The notes beneath the pieces are model-generated. The model worked only from the letters and a program-made list of their open reading frames with translations, made no database searches and had not been told where the DNA came from. Positions 44,617-52,811 of a DNA stretch of 64,000 bases are shown piece after piece. Each line of letters starts with the position of its first letter. Within the stretch, counting starts at the first letter, position 1. The stretch is from Phytopseudomonas punonensis (GTDB lineage: Bacteria; Pseudomonadota; Gammaproteobacteria; Pseudomonadales; Pseudomonadaceae), in assembly GCF_900142655.1 (NCBI RefSeq), contig NZ_FRBQ01000009.1:62001-126000 (forward strand), in the 5' to 3' direction. The position numbers were made by a program, and so were the translations under genes.

Positions 44617-45848
44617 TGACCACATCCCCATTACCCGCTGACAGCTGGCTGGTCGAGCCTGCTCACCTGGCCTGGCTTAACGCCGAAGGCCTGCGCCTGC
44701 TGCCGTTTGCCCGGGCCTCCAGGGTCGAGGATGGCTTCGCCGCCCTCGATGGAAAAGGCCAGCTGACGGCAGATGCCATCGCCGAGCTGATCCATACCAC
44801 CCGCATGACCCACTGTTTCGCCCTGGCCCATCTGCAGGGTATCGCCGGCTATGATGCGCTGGTCGATCACGGCATTGCCGCCTTGCAGGGCAAGTTGCGC
44901 GATGAAGTGGCCGGTGGCTGGTTCGTCGATGCCAGCCGCAGCGGCGATAAGACCGCCTACCTGCATGCCTTCGTGGCGCTGGCTGCCAGCTCCGCCCAGG
45001 CTGCCGGCAGGCCAGGTGCCGAGGCACTGCTGGCCGAGGCGATCAGGATTCTGGAAACGCATTTCTGGAGCGAGGAAGAGGGCGCGCTGCGCGAAAGCTT
45101 CAGCCGCGATTGGTCGCAGGAAGAGCCGTACCGCGGCGCCAACAGCAACATGCATGGCGTGGAAGCCTTTCTCGCCCTGGCTGATGTCACCGGCGACAGC
45201 CTCTGGTTGCAGCGCGCGCTGCGTATCGGCGAGCGGCTGATCCATCAGCATGCCGCCGCCCGCGGACATGCAGTGGTCGAGCATTTCGACCGCCATTGGC
45301 AGGCGCTGCCGGAGTACAACGCCGACAATCGTGCCGATCCATTCCGGCCCTACGGCAGCACGCCAGGGCATAGTTTCGAGTGGGCACGGCTGCTGTTGCA
45401 TCTGGAGGCAGCCCTGCAAAATGCCGGGCTCGCTGCTCCAGGCTGGCTGGTCGACGATGCTCGCGGCCTGTTTGCCAGCGCCTGCCGCGATGCCTGGCAT
45501 GCCGATGGCGCGCCGGGGCTGGTTTACACCCTCGACTGGCAGGCGCAACCGGTAGTGCGCGCACGGTTGCACTGGGTGCAGGCCGAAGCCAGTGCAGCCG
45601 CCGCGGCGCTGTTGCGACGCACCGGGGAGACCGAGTACGAGCAGTGGTACCGATGCTTCTGGGAGTTCACCGGCCGGCATTTCATCGATCTGCACCATGG
45701 CAGCTGGCACCACGAGCTCGACCCGAGCAATCGGCCCGCCGCCAGTATCTGGCCCGGCAAACCCGATCTGTATCACGCCTACCAGGCCGTTCTGCTACCC
45801 CGGCTGGCACTGGCGCCGAGCCTGGCCACGGCCTTTTCGCGCATGTAA
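44616..45848 (+). CDS. AGE-family (N-acylglucosamine 2-epimerase / mannose isomerase-like) sugar isomerase
   Basis: A 410-residue protein with the (alpha/alpha)6-barrel repeats of the AGE superfamily. Segments such as RMTHCFALAHLQG, GGWFVDA, NSNMHGVEAFLAL, YGSTPGHSFEWARLLL and WHHELDPSN are typical of bacterial D-mannose isomerases, whose catalytic histidines lie in the last regions. It probably interconverts mannose and fructose, which would suit the mannose-capable GtsABCD importer. The upstream frame opens at 44586, but the ATG at 44616 fits. It lies between gtrS and gtsA and is flanked by two copies of the 42-bp element. Confidence 0.82.
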   Translation: MTTSPLPADSWLVEPAHLAWLNAEGLRLLPFARASRVEDGFAALDGKGQLTADAIAELIHTTRMTHCFALAHLQGIAGYDALVDHGIAALQGKLRDEVAGGWFVDASRSGDKTAYLHAFVALAASSAQAAGRPGAEALLAEAIRILETHFWSEEEGALRESFSRDWSQEEPYRGANSNMHGVEAFLALADVTGDSLWLQRALRIGERLIHQHAAARGHAVVEHFDRHWQALPEYNADNRADPFRPYGSTPGHSFEWARLLLHLEAALQNAGLAAPGWLVDDARGLFASACRDAWHADGAPGLVYTLDWQAQPVVRARLHWVQAEASAAAAALLRRTGETEYEQWYRCFWEFTGRHFIDLHHGSWHHELDPSNRPAASIWPGKPDLYHAYQAVLLPRLALAPSLATAFSRM

Positions 45849-45884
45849 CGAGGCGGTGACATTTATGCATCGCTTCGTTACCTG
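45843..45884 (+). promoter_or_regulatory. 42-bp conserved element before gtsA, copy 2
   Basis: ATGTAAC-N5-GGTGACA-N11-CTTCGTTACCTG, overlapping the AGE stop codon and 77 bp before gtsA. It matches copy 1 at 44473 in every block except one base. Probably a shared operator for the glucose uptake genes. Confidence 0.65.
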
Positions 45885-45940
45885 TGCGCCCGCCAACCCT
45901 GATTACACTCCCTGCAACGCAAGCACCATGACTTGCCGCT

Positions 45941-45954
45941 AACAACAAGAAAGG
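45941..45954 (+). promoter_or_regulatory. AAnAAnAA motif overlapping the gtsA ribosome-binding site
   Basis: AACAACAAGAAAGG fuses the AAn repeat with the Shine-Dalgarno AAAGG, 7 bp from the gtsA ATG; a predicted Hfq/Crc target. Confidence 0.65.
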
Positions 45955-45961
45955 TACTTCG

Positions 45962-47230
45962 ATGAACGCGATCACCCGTCTCGCTACTGCCGTTTCTCTC
46001 GCCTCGCTGTTTCCCCTCACCGCACTGGCGGCCGACTCCAAAGGTACGGTCGAAGTCGTGCATTGGTGGACGTCCGGTGGCGAAGCGGCAGCCGTGAAGG
46101 TTCTCCGTGAGCTGGTCGAAAAAGACGGCTACACCTGGAAAGACAGTGCTGTGGCCGGTGGTGCGGGTTCGGCTGCCATGACCGTACTCAAGACCCGCGT
46201 GGTCTCCGGCAACCCGCCAGGCGCTGCACAGATCAAAGGCCCGGACCTGCAGGAGTGGGGCGCGCTGGATCTGCTCGCACCGCTGGATGACGTGGCCAAG
46301 GCCAACAACTGGGACGGCCTGCTCTCGAAAACCGTTTCCAACACCATGAAGTACGACGGCCACTACGTCGCCGTGCCTGTGAACATCCACCGCGTCAACT
46401 GGCTGTGGATCAACCCGGCGGTGTTCAAGAAGGCCGGCATCGACAAGGCGCCGACCACCCTGAAAGAGCTGTACGCTGCCGGCGACAAGCTCAAGGCCGC
46501 CGGCTTCACGCCGCTGGCCCATGGCGGCCAGCCGTGGCAGGACAGTACCGTGTTCGAAGGCCTGGTGCTCGGCATCATGGGCGCCGAGGGTTACCACAAG
46601 GCGTTCGTCGAGAACGACGAGGCGACCCTGACCAGCCCGCAGATGACCGAAGTGTTCACCGCGCTGAAAAAACTCTCCACCTACATGGACGACAACCGCG
46701 CCGGCCGTGACTGGAACCTGGCCACTGCCGAGGTCATCGACGGCAAGGCCGGCATGCAGATCATGGGCGACTGGGCGAAAAGCGAGTGGACCGCCGCCGG
46801 CAAGGTGGCAGGCAAGGACTACCAGTGCGTACCGATGCCGGGCACCGCTGGCAGCTACACCTACAACATCGATTCGCTGGCCATGTTCAGGCTGAAGAAA
46901 GAAGGCGACATCGCTGCTCAGCACGCGCTGGCACGTATCGCCCTGGAGCCCGAGTTCCAATATGTGTTCAACGAGAACAAGGGCTCGATCCCGGTGCGTT
47001 CGGACCTCGACATGAGCAAGTTCGACAGCTGCGCCCAGGCGTCCATGAAGGACTTCAAGGAGGCCGACAAGGCCGACAAGCTGGAGCCGAGCATGGCCCA
47101 CAGTATGGCCACCAACCTGGCGGTGCAGGGGGCGATCTTCGACGTGGTCACCAACTTCATGAGCGACAAGAACGCCGACCCGAGCAAGGCCGGCGCGCAG
47201 ATCGCCGCGGCGATCAAGTCCGCGCAGTAG
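45962..47230 (+). CDS. gtsA: Glucose/mannose ABC transporter, periplasmic binding protein
   Basis: A 422-residue solute-binding protein of the sugar-binding family 1. The signal peptide covers residues 1-23 (cut after ALA), then the mature chain begins with VEVVHWWTSGGEAAAVK. Segments such as AGSAAMTVLKTRV, VPVNIHRVNWLWIN and AGMQIMGDW match the Pseudomonas GtsA/GltB glucose-binding protein. It delivers glucose to GtsBC. The 116-bp gap to gtsB may hold an mRNA 3' structure that raises binding-protein output. Confidence 0.95.
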   Translation: MNAITRLATAVSLASLFPLTALAADSKGTVEVVHWWTSGGEAAAVKVLRELVEKDGYTWKDSAVAGGAGSAAMTVLKTRVVSGNPPGAAQIKGPDLQEWGALDLLAPLDDVAKANNWDGLLSKTVSNTMKYDGHYVAVPVNIHRVNWLWINPAVFKKAGIDKAPTTLKELYAAGDKLKAAGFTPLAHGGQPWQDSTVFEGLVLGIMGAEGYHKAFVENDEATLTSPQMTEVFTALKKLSTYMDDNRAGRDWNLATAEVIDGKAGMQIMGDWAKSEWTAAGKVAGKDYQCVPMPGTAGSYTYNIDSLAMFRLKKEGDIAAQHALARIALEPEFQYVFNENKGSIPVRSDLDMSKFDSCAQASMKDFKEADKADKLEPSMAHSMATNLAVQGAIFDVVTNFMSDKNADPSKAGAQIAAAIKSAQ

Positions 47231-47346
47231 CGTGAAGCGGGCCGCTGCCCAGCGGCCCGCCTGATTTCACCATCCGTTGGTGCGCCAGGCACTGCGCCTG
47301 TCGCCGGCGGAGTTCGTCCCGACTTTCTCTACACACGGTAGGCCCG

Positions 47347-48255
47347 ATGAGTGTCACGACGGTAATCGGCAAGGCTTCACCCTTCGATGCGCTGCAGCGC
47401 TGGCTGCCCAAGCTGGTACTGGCGCCCACCATGCTGGTGGTGTTGGTGGGGTTCTATGGCTACATCCTGTGGACGGCGGTGCTGTCGTTCACCAATTCGA
47501 GCTTCATGCCCAGCTACAAGTGGGTGGGCCTGCAGCAGTACATGCGCCTGCTGGACAACGACCGCTGGTGGGTGGCCAGCAAGAACCTGATGGTGTTCGG
47601 TGGCATGTTCATCGGCATCAGCCTGGTCATTGGCGTGTTGCTGGCCGTGCTACTCGATCAGCGCATCCGCCGCGAGGGCTTCATCCGCACCATCTACCTG
47701 TACCCCATGGCGCTGTCGATGATCGTCACCGGTACCGCCTGGAAATGGCTGCTCAATCCGGGCCTGGGCCTGGACAAGCTGTTGCGCGACTGGGGCTGGG
47801 AAGGCTTTCGCCTGGACTGGCTGGTGGACCCGGATCGGGTCATCTACTGCCTGGTGATCGCCGCCGTGTGGCAGGCCTCGGGCTTCGTCATGGCACTGTT
47901 CCTGGCCGGGCTGCGCAGCGTCGACCAGTCGATCATTCGCGCCGCCCAGGTGGATGGGGCCAGTCTGCCGACCATCTACCTGCGCATCGTGCTGCCGAGC
48001 CTGCGGCCGGTGTTCTTCAGTGCGGTGATGATCCTCGCCCATATCGCTATCAAGAGCTTCGACCTGGTGGCGGCGATGACCGCCGGCGGCCCTGGCTATG
48101 CCTCCGACCTGCCGGCGATGTTCATGTACAACTTCACCTTCAGCCGCGGCCAGATGGGCATCGGCTCGGCCAGTGCGATGCTGATGCTCGCCGCCATCCT
48201 GGCGATTCTGGTGCCGTACCTCTACTCGGAATTGCGAGGCAAGCGCCATGACTAG
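47347..48255 (+). CDS. gtsB: Glucose ABC transporter permease (MalF type)
   Basis: A 302-residue inner-membrane permease with about six helices. The EAA loop that docks on the ATPase is visible as RAAQVDGASLPTIYLRIVLPSLRPV. The N-terminus (QRWLPKLVLAPTMLVVLVGFYGYI) fits the MalF-like partner. It overlaps gtsC by 8 bp. Confidence 0.95.
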   Translation: MSVTTVIGKASPFDALQRWLPKLVLAPTMLVVLVGFYGYILWTAVLSFTNSSFMPSYKWVGLQQYMRLLDNDRWWVASKNLMVFGGMFIGISLVIGVLLAVLLDQRIRREGFIRTIYLYPMALSMIVTGTAWKWLLNPGLGLDKLLRDWGWEGFRLDWLVDPDRVIYCLVIAAVWQASGFVMALFLAGLRSVDQSIIRAAQVDGASLPTIYLRIVLPSLRPVFFSAVMILAHIAIKSFDLVAAMTAGGPGYASDLPAMFMYNFTFSRGQMGIGSASAMLMLAAILAILVPYLYSELRGKRHD

Positions 48256-49078
48256 AGCCTTCAGCCCAAGCCGCCTGGCGATTCATGCCACCCTGTTGTT
48301 CGCCGCGGCGCTGTACCTGGTGCCGTTGGTGGTGATGCTTCTGACCAGCTTCAAGACCCCCGAGGACGTGCGCGCCGGCAACCTGCTGTCGCTGCCCGAT
48401 GTGTTCACCCTGATCGGCTGGGTCAAGGCCTGGGACGTGGTCGGCGGGCACTTCTGGAACTCGGCGAAAATGGCCATTCCGGCGGTGCTGATCTCCACGG
48501 CGATCGGTGCGCTGAACGGCTACGTGCTGTCGATGTGGCGCTTCCGTGGTTCGCAGCTGTTCTTCGGATTGCTGCTGTTCGGCTGCTTCCTGCCGTTCCA
48601 GACCATCCTGCTGCCGGCCTCGTTCACCCTCGGCAAGTTCGGCCTGGCCAACACCACCACCGGCCTGGTGCTGGTGCACGTTGTGTACGGCATTGCCTTT
48701 ACCACGCTGTTCTTCCGCAACTTCTACGTCAGCGTGCCGGATGCCCTGGTGAAGGCGGCGCGCCTGGATGGCGCCGGGTTCTTCACCATCTTCGGGCGCA
48801 TCCTGTTGCCGATGTCGCTGCCGATCATCATGGTTTGCCTGATCTGGCAGTTCACCCAGATCTGGAACGATTTCCTGTTCGGCGTGGTGTTCGCCAGTGG
48901 CGACGCCCAGCCGATCACCGTGGCCCTCAACAACCTGGTGAACACCAGCACCGGGGCCAAGGAATACAACGTGGACATGGCCGCGGCGATGATCGCCGGG
49001 CTGCCGACCCTGCTGGTGTACATCGTGGCGGGTAAATATTTTCTGCGCGGCCTCACCGCCGGCGCGGTTAAGGGCTGA
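48248..49078 (+). CDS. gtsC: Glucose ABC transporter permease (MalG type)
   Basis: A 276-residue permease with six predicted helices. The EAA loop reads KAARLDGAGFFTIFGRILLPMSLP. The N-terminus (RLAIHATLLFAAALYLVPLVVMLLTSFKT) is typical of MalG-like subunits. It starts inside the end of gtsB and is followed after 29 bp by the ATPase gene. Confidence 0.95.
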   Translation: MTRAFSPSRLAIHATLLFAAALYLVPLVVMLLTSFKTPEDVRAGNLLSLPDVFTLIGWVKAWDVVGGHFWNSAKMAIPAVLISTAIGALNGYVLSMWRFRGSQLFFGLLLFGCFLPFQTILLPASFTLGKFGLANTTTGLVLVHVVYGIAFTTLFFRNFYVSVPDALVKAARLDGAGFFTIFGRILLPMSLPIIMVCLIWQFTQIWNDFLFGVVFASGDAQPITVALNNLVNTSTGAKEYNVDMAAAMIAGLPTLLVYIVAGKYFLRGLTAGAVKG

Positions 49079-49107
49079 AAGCCCTGCTTTCAGAGGTGGA
49101 GAAGTAA

Positions 49108-50256
49108 ATGGCAACGCTCGAATTGCGCAACGTCAACAAGTCCTACGGCAGCGGCCTGACGGACACGCTGAAAAGCATCGATCTGAAGATCGACGATGGC
49201 GAATTCCTGATTCTGGTCGGCCCCTCGGGCTGCGGTAAATCCACCCTGATGAACTGCATCGCCGGGCTGGAAAACATCAGCAACGGCGCCATCCTCGTCG
49301 ACGACGCCGACATCAGCGGCATGAGCCCCAAGGATCGCGACATCGCCATGGTGTTCCAGTCCTACGCGCTGTACCCGACCATGAGCGTGCGCGACAACAT
49401 CGCCTTCGGTTTGAAGATGCGCAAGATGTCGCCGGCGGCCATCGACGAGGAAGTGGCGCGCGTCGCCAAACTGTTGCAGATCGAACACCTGCTGGCGCGC
49501 AAGCCCGGCCAACTCTCCGGCGGCCAGCAGCAGCGCGTGGCCATGGGCCGGGCCCTGGCGCGGCGACCGAAGATCTACCTGTTCGACGAGCCGCTGTCCA
49601 ACCTCGATGCCAAGCTGCGCGTGGAGATGCGTACCGAAATCAAGCTGATGCATCAGCGCCTGAAAACCACCACGGTGTACGTCACCCACGACCAGATCGA
49701 GGCCATGACTCTGGGCGACAAGGTCGCAGTGATGAAGGAGGGCGTGATCCAGCAGTTCGGCACGCCACAGCAGATCTATAACGACCCGGCCAACCTGTTT
49801 GTGGCCAGTTTTATCGGTTCGCCGCCGATGAACTTCGTGCCGGTGCAGCTGCAGCGTCGGGCCGGCCAGGTGTGGGCCATCCTTGCGTCATCCGAGGGGC
49901 GCTGCGAGTTACCGCTGGGTGAATTGCCTGAGGGTGCCGAACAGCGCGAGCTGCTGCTGGGCATCCGCCCGGAGCAGGTGCAACTGGCAGCTACCTCTGC
50001 CCAGGCCAATACGTTGAGCGCACGGGTTGAGGTTACCGAGCCCACCGGGCCGGACACCCTGGTTTTCGTCACCGTCAATGACAGCAAACTGTGCTGCCGC
50101 CTGGCGCCCGATCAGGCGCCGCCGGTAGGCCAGCGCCTGGAGCTGCAGATCGATGCCTCGCGGGCACTGCTGTTCGATGCCAAGAGCGGTGAGCGTGTAC
50201 GGCCGCGGGCCAGCATCGCGCAAGCAAACAATGTCACCTCGCTAACGAATCGTTGA
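49108..50256 (+). CDS. gtsD: Glucose ABC transporter ATPase (MalK type)
   Basis: A 382-residue CUT1-family ATPase. Walker A GPSGCGKST lies at residues 38-46, then the Q-loop VFQSYALYP, signature LSGGQQQR, Walker B YLFDEPLSNLD and the H-loop VTHDQ. A C-terminal TOBE-like regulatory domain starts near residue 240. It energises GtsBC and is the last of gtsABCD; the porin gene follows 75 bp later. Confidence 0.96.
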   Translation: MATLELRNVNKSYGSGLTDTLKSIDLKIDDGEFLILVGPSGCGKSTLMNCIAGLENISNGAILVDDADISGMSPKDRDIAMVFQSYALYPTMSVRDNIAFGLKMRKMSPAAIDEEVARVAKLLQIEHLLARKPGQLSGGQQQRVAMGRALARRPKIYLFDEPLSNLDAKLRVEMRTEIKLMHQRLKTTTVYVTHDQIEAMTLGDKVAVMKEGVIQQFGTPQQIYNDPANLFVASFIGSPPMNFVPVQLQRRAGQVWAILASSEGRCELPLGELPEGAEQRELLLGIRPEQVQLAATSAQANTLSARVEVTEPTGPDTLVFVTVNDSKLCCRLAPDQAPPVGQRLELQIDASRALLFDAKSGERVRPRASIAQANNVTSLTNR

Positions 50257-50302
50257 GAAGGAGCCGGCGTCGCGGTCCTGATGCCGGCATTGCAAAAGCG
50301 GT

Positions 50303-50317
50303 AACAACAATAAAAAA
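50303..50317 (+). promoter_or_regulatory. AAnAAnAA motif in the porin leader
   Basis: AACAACAATAAAAAA, 14 bp before the porin ATG and just upstream of its Shine-Dalgarno AGGAGAGG; a predicted Hfq/Crc site. Confidence 0.6.
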
Positions 50318-50331
50318 CTGCAGGAGAGGAT

Positions 50332-51564
50332 ATGAAACGATCAGCAGGTATCGGCCTGGCCATGGCGCTGGGCTCCCTGACACTGCCGGTTACAGGCATG
50401 GCGACGGAATTTTCCGGCTACGTGCGCAGTGGTGCCGGCACGGCCGATGGCAACGGCAGGCAGTCATGCTTCCAGCTGCCGGGTGCGCGTTCCAAGTACC
50501 GCTTGGGTAACGAGTGCGAGCACTACGCCGAGCTGGATCTGCGCCAGGATCTGTTCACCCTCGATGATGGCTCGGTACTGAGCATCGAGGGCATGGCGCA
50601 GCTGTTCAACGAGTACGGCCACACGCCGAAATTCACCGGCGACCACGGCACTGCACGGATGAACCAGATGTACGCCGAGTGGAGCAACATGCCGGCACTC
50701 AACGGCGGTTCGCTGTGGGCCGGGCGACGCTTCTACAAACGTAACGACATCCATATCTCCGACTTCTACTACTGGAACCAGAGCGCCACCGGTTTCGGTA
50801 TCGACGAGATGAAGATCGGCGATTACAAGTACAGCTACGTGTTCTCGCGTAAGGACAGCTACGACCAGAAGGAATACATCAACCGCCATGACTTCAACGT
50901 CGGCGGCTTCGTGACCAACCCGGGCGGCGAGATCGAGGTGGGTGTCAGCTACATCGACAAGCCATCGTCGGTTGAGGATTCGAACAGCGGCTGGGCGGTG
51001 ACCGGCCAACACGTGCAGAAGAACTTCCTCGGCCTGGGCGGCGACAACAAGCTGGCCCTGCAATACGGCGAAGGCCCGGGCACCGGCCTGGGCTACACCG
51101 GCGATCCGACCCTGGATCGCGGCGCCAAGAGCTGGCGCGTGGTGGAGTTTTTCGACTTCCAGATGACCCCGCGACTGGGTGGCCAGGTGCAGGCCGTGTA
51201 CCAGAAGGACAAGCGTGAAGACGGCGGCGACCAGGACTGGTGGTCGGTGGGCGGGCGTACCAGTTATGCCTTTACCCAGCAGTTCAAGCTGGTTGGCGAA
51301 ATTGGCCATGACCAGGTGGACGCATCCGGCGGCACCCGCAAGCTGAGCAAGTTCACCGTCGCGCCAACCTGGTCGCCGAATGGCCCTGGCTTCTTCGAGC
51401 GCCCGGAAATTCGCCTGTATTACACCTACGCCACCTGGAACAAGGCCGCGCAGGAAGCGGCGAACCTGCTGGCTGAAGGCTCGGCCCTGTCCGATACCGG
51501 CGCTTTCGGTAGCGCGCGCAACGGCTCGAACTTCGGTGTGCAGGTCGAGTACTGGTGGAAGTAG
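50332..51564 (+). CDS. LamB/maltoporin-type carbohydrate porin
   Basis: A 410-residue outer-membrane sugar channel. The signal peptide covers residues 1-24 (cut after GMA). The mature N-terminus GYVRSGAGTADGNGRQSCFQ and the RLGNECEHYAELDLRQ segment match the LamB/ScrY family, and the last strand ends in VQVEYWWK. P. aeruginosa and P. putida, as I recall, have a non-homologous OprB-family porin at this locus, so this gene fills the OprB slot with a different porin type. It presumably carries glucose to GtsA. Confidence 0.88.
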   Translation: MKRSAGIGLAMALGSLTLPVTGMATEFSGYVRSGAGTADGNGRQSCFQLPGARSKYRLGNECEHYAELDLRQDLFTLDDGSVLSIEGMAQLFNEYGHTPKFTGDHGTARMNQMYAEWSNMPALNGGSLWAGRRFYKRNDIHISDFYYWNQSATGFGIDEMKIGDYKYSYVFSRKDSYDQKEYINRHDFNVGGFVTNPGGEIEVGVSYIDKPSSVEDSNSGWAVTGQHVQKNFLGLGGDNKLALQYGEGPGTGLGYTGDPTLDRGAKSWRVVEFFDFQMTPRLGGQVQAVYQKDKREDGGDQDWWSVGGRTSYAFTQQFKLVGEIGHDQVDASGGTRKLSKFTVAPTWSPNGPGFFERPEIRLYYTYATWNKAAQEAANLLAEGSALSDTGAFGSARNGSNFGVQVEYWWK

Positions 51565-51656
51565 GGCGCTAAGGCCTTTGCGTCTGCGTGATCCCGGTGG
51601 TGGGTTACGCAGCGTGCCGGGATCGTGTTGAGTCATTGTAAGCGTTCTGGCGCCGC

Positions 51657-51697
51657 TCCATCCACCCTACGGTCCCCCATCCCGTAGGGTGGGTGGA
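51657..51697. terminator. Bidirectional hairpin between the porin gene and hexR
   Basis: A 16-bp inverted repeat with one mismatch (51657-51672 with 51682-51697), 9-nt loop, between convergent genes. Its CCACCCTACGG-type arm resembles the other intergenic palindromes in the window. Confidence 0.65.
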
Positions 51698-51776
51698 GGC
51701 GCTGAACGTTATCGTTGGCCTTGGCTCGGTCTTTGTGCGCCGCAACCCACCATCGATATCGGCGTCGAGGCAGGCC

Positions 51777-52646
51777 TCAACCCGGCTCTTCGTTGGCCGG
51801 ATAACGGCTGGCGTTGAGGCTTTCCTTGATCTTGCGCAGGTGCGGCTGGAAATCCGCGCCACGGCGCAGGGTCATGCCGGTTGCCAGCACATCGAGCACG
51901 GTGAGCTGGATGATCCGTGAAGTCATCGGCATATAGATGTCGGTGTCTTCGGGCAGCGGGATGTGCACGCTCAGGCTGCACGCCTGGGCCAATGGCGAGC
52001 CGGCGGCGGTCAGGCCGAGCACCGAAGCGCCATTTTCCCGAGCCAGGCGCGCCACCTCGACCAGCTCGCGGGTACGGCCGGTATAGGAAATGATCACGAA
52101 CAGATCACCCGTATGCGCCACCGAGGAGAGCATGCGTTGCATCAGCACGTCCGCGTGGGCGGATACCGCGAGGTTGAAGCGGAAGAACTTGTGTTGCGCA
52201 TCCAGGGCCACGGGAGCCGAGGCGCCGAGGCCGAAGAAGTGGATCTGCCGGGCCTGGATTAGCAGGTCGACGGCGCGACTGATCAGGTTCGGATCGAGGC
52301 TCTGGCAGGCGCTGTCCAGCGAGGCGATGGCGCTGCCGAAGATCTTGCGGGTATAGGCCTCGGGACCGTCGTCAGCTTCCACCGCGCGGCTTACATAGGC
52401 TGCGCCGCTGGCCAGGCTCTGCGCCAGTTGCATTTTCAGTTCCGGGTAGCCGTTGACGCCGAACGAGCGGCAGAAACGGTTGACCGTCGGCTCACTGACC
52501 TGGGCGGCCTGGGCGAGGGCGGCGATGCTCAGGCGAGTGGCCTGCTGCGGGTTGAGCAGGATCACTTCGGCGACCTTGCGTTCGGCCTTGTTCAGGCTGT
52601 CGAGGCGGCCCTGGATCTGTTCGAGGAGGTTGCGCACGCGATCCAT
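51777..52646 (-). CDS. hexR: HexR, RpiR-family repressor of glucose metabolism
   Basis: A 289-residue regulator. The N-terminal RpiR helix-turn-helix lies at about residues 40-65 (LAQAAQVSEPTVNRFCRSFG). A C-terminal SIS phosphosugar-binding domain follows from about residue 125 (IHFFGLGASAPVALDAQHKF, ISYTGRTRELVEVA). It binds KDPG and controls zwf, edd and gap; the matching operator is at 39337. Divergent from zwf across 165 bp. Confidence 0.95.
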   Translation of the reverse strand: MDRVRNLLEQIQGRLDSLNKAERKVAEVILLNPQQATRLSIAALAQAAQVSEPTVNRFCRSFGVNGYPELKMQLAQSLASGAAYVSRAVEADDGPEAYTRKIFGSAIASLDSACQSLDPNLISRAVDLLIQARQIHFFGLGASAPVALDAQHKFFRFNLAVSAHADVLMQRMLSSVAHTGDLFVIISYTGRTRELVEVARLARENGASVLGLTAAGSPLAQACSLSVHIPLPEDTDIYMPMTSRIIQLTVLDVLATGMTLRRGADFQPHLRKIKESLNASRYPANEEPG

Positions 52647-52731
52647 TGTTGTCCTTGTTCGATGAAATGCCGGGTTATCCTAAGCCGGGGCTGGCTTACT
52701 GGCTACTCGCCCGACGTACTCTATGGATATG

Positions 52732-52746
52732 TTGTGTTTATTACTA
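52732..52746. promoter_or_regulatory. Degenerate HexR-like site before zwf
   Basis: TTGT-N7-ACTA, one base off the HexR consensus TTGT-N7-ACAA, about 65 bp upstream of zwf. Weak alone; supported by the hexR-zwf divergent context. Confidence 0.45.
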
Positions 52747-52798
52747 CATTCATGGTTGCGAAATGGCCAATTACCCGCTATCAATAGGGCAACTTTAG

Positions 52799-52807
52799 AA
52801 GAACAAA
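52799..52807 (+). promoter_or_regulatory. AAnAAnAA motif before zwf
   Basis: AAGAACAAA ends 4 bp before the zwf ATG; a possible Hfq/Crc site. Confidence 0.45.
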
Positions 52808-52811
52808 GATC

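Noticed and set aside
50229..50256. GTCACC-like sequence at the end of gtsD as a further copy of the 42-bp element
   Set aside because: Only a partial match with different spacing, inside coding sequence.
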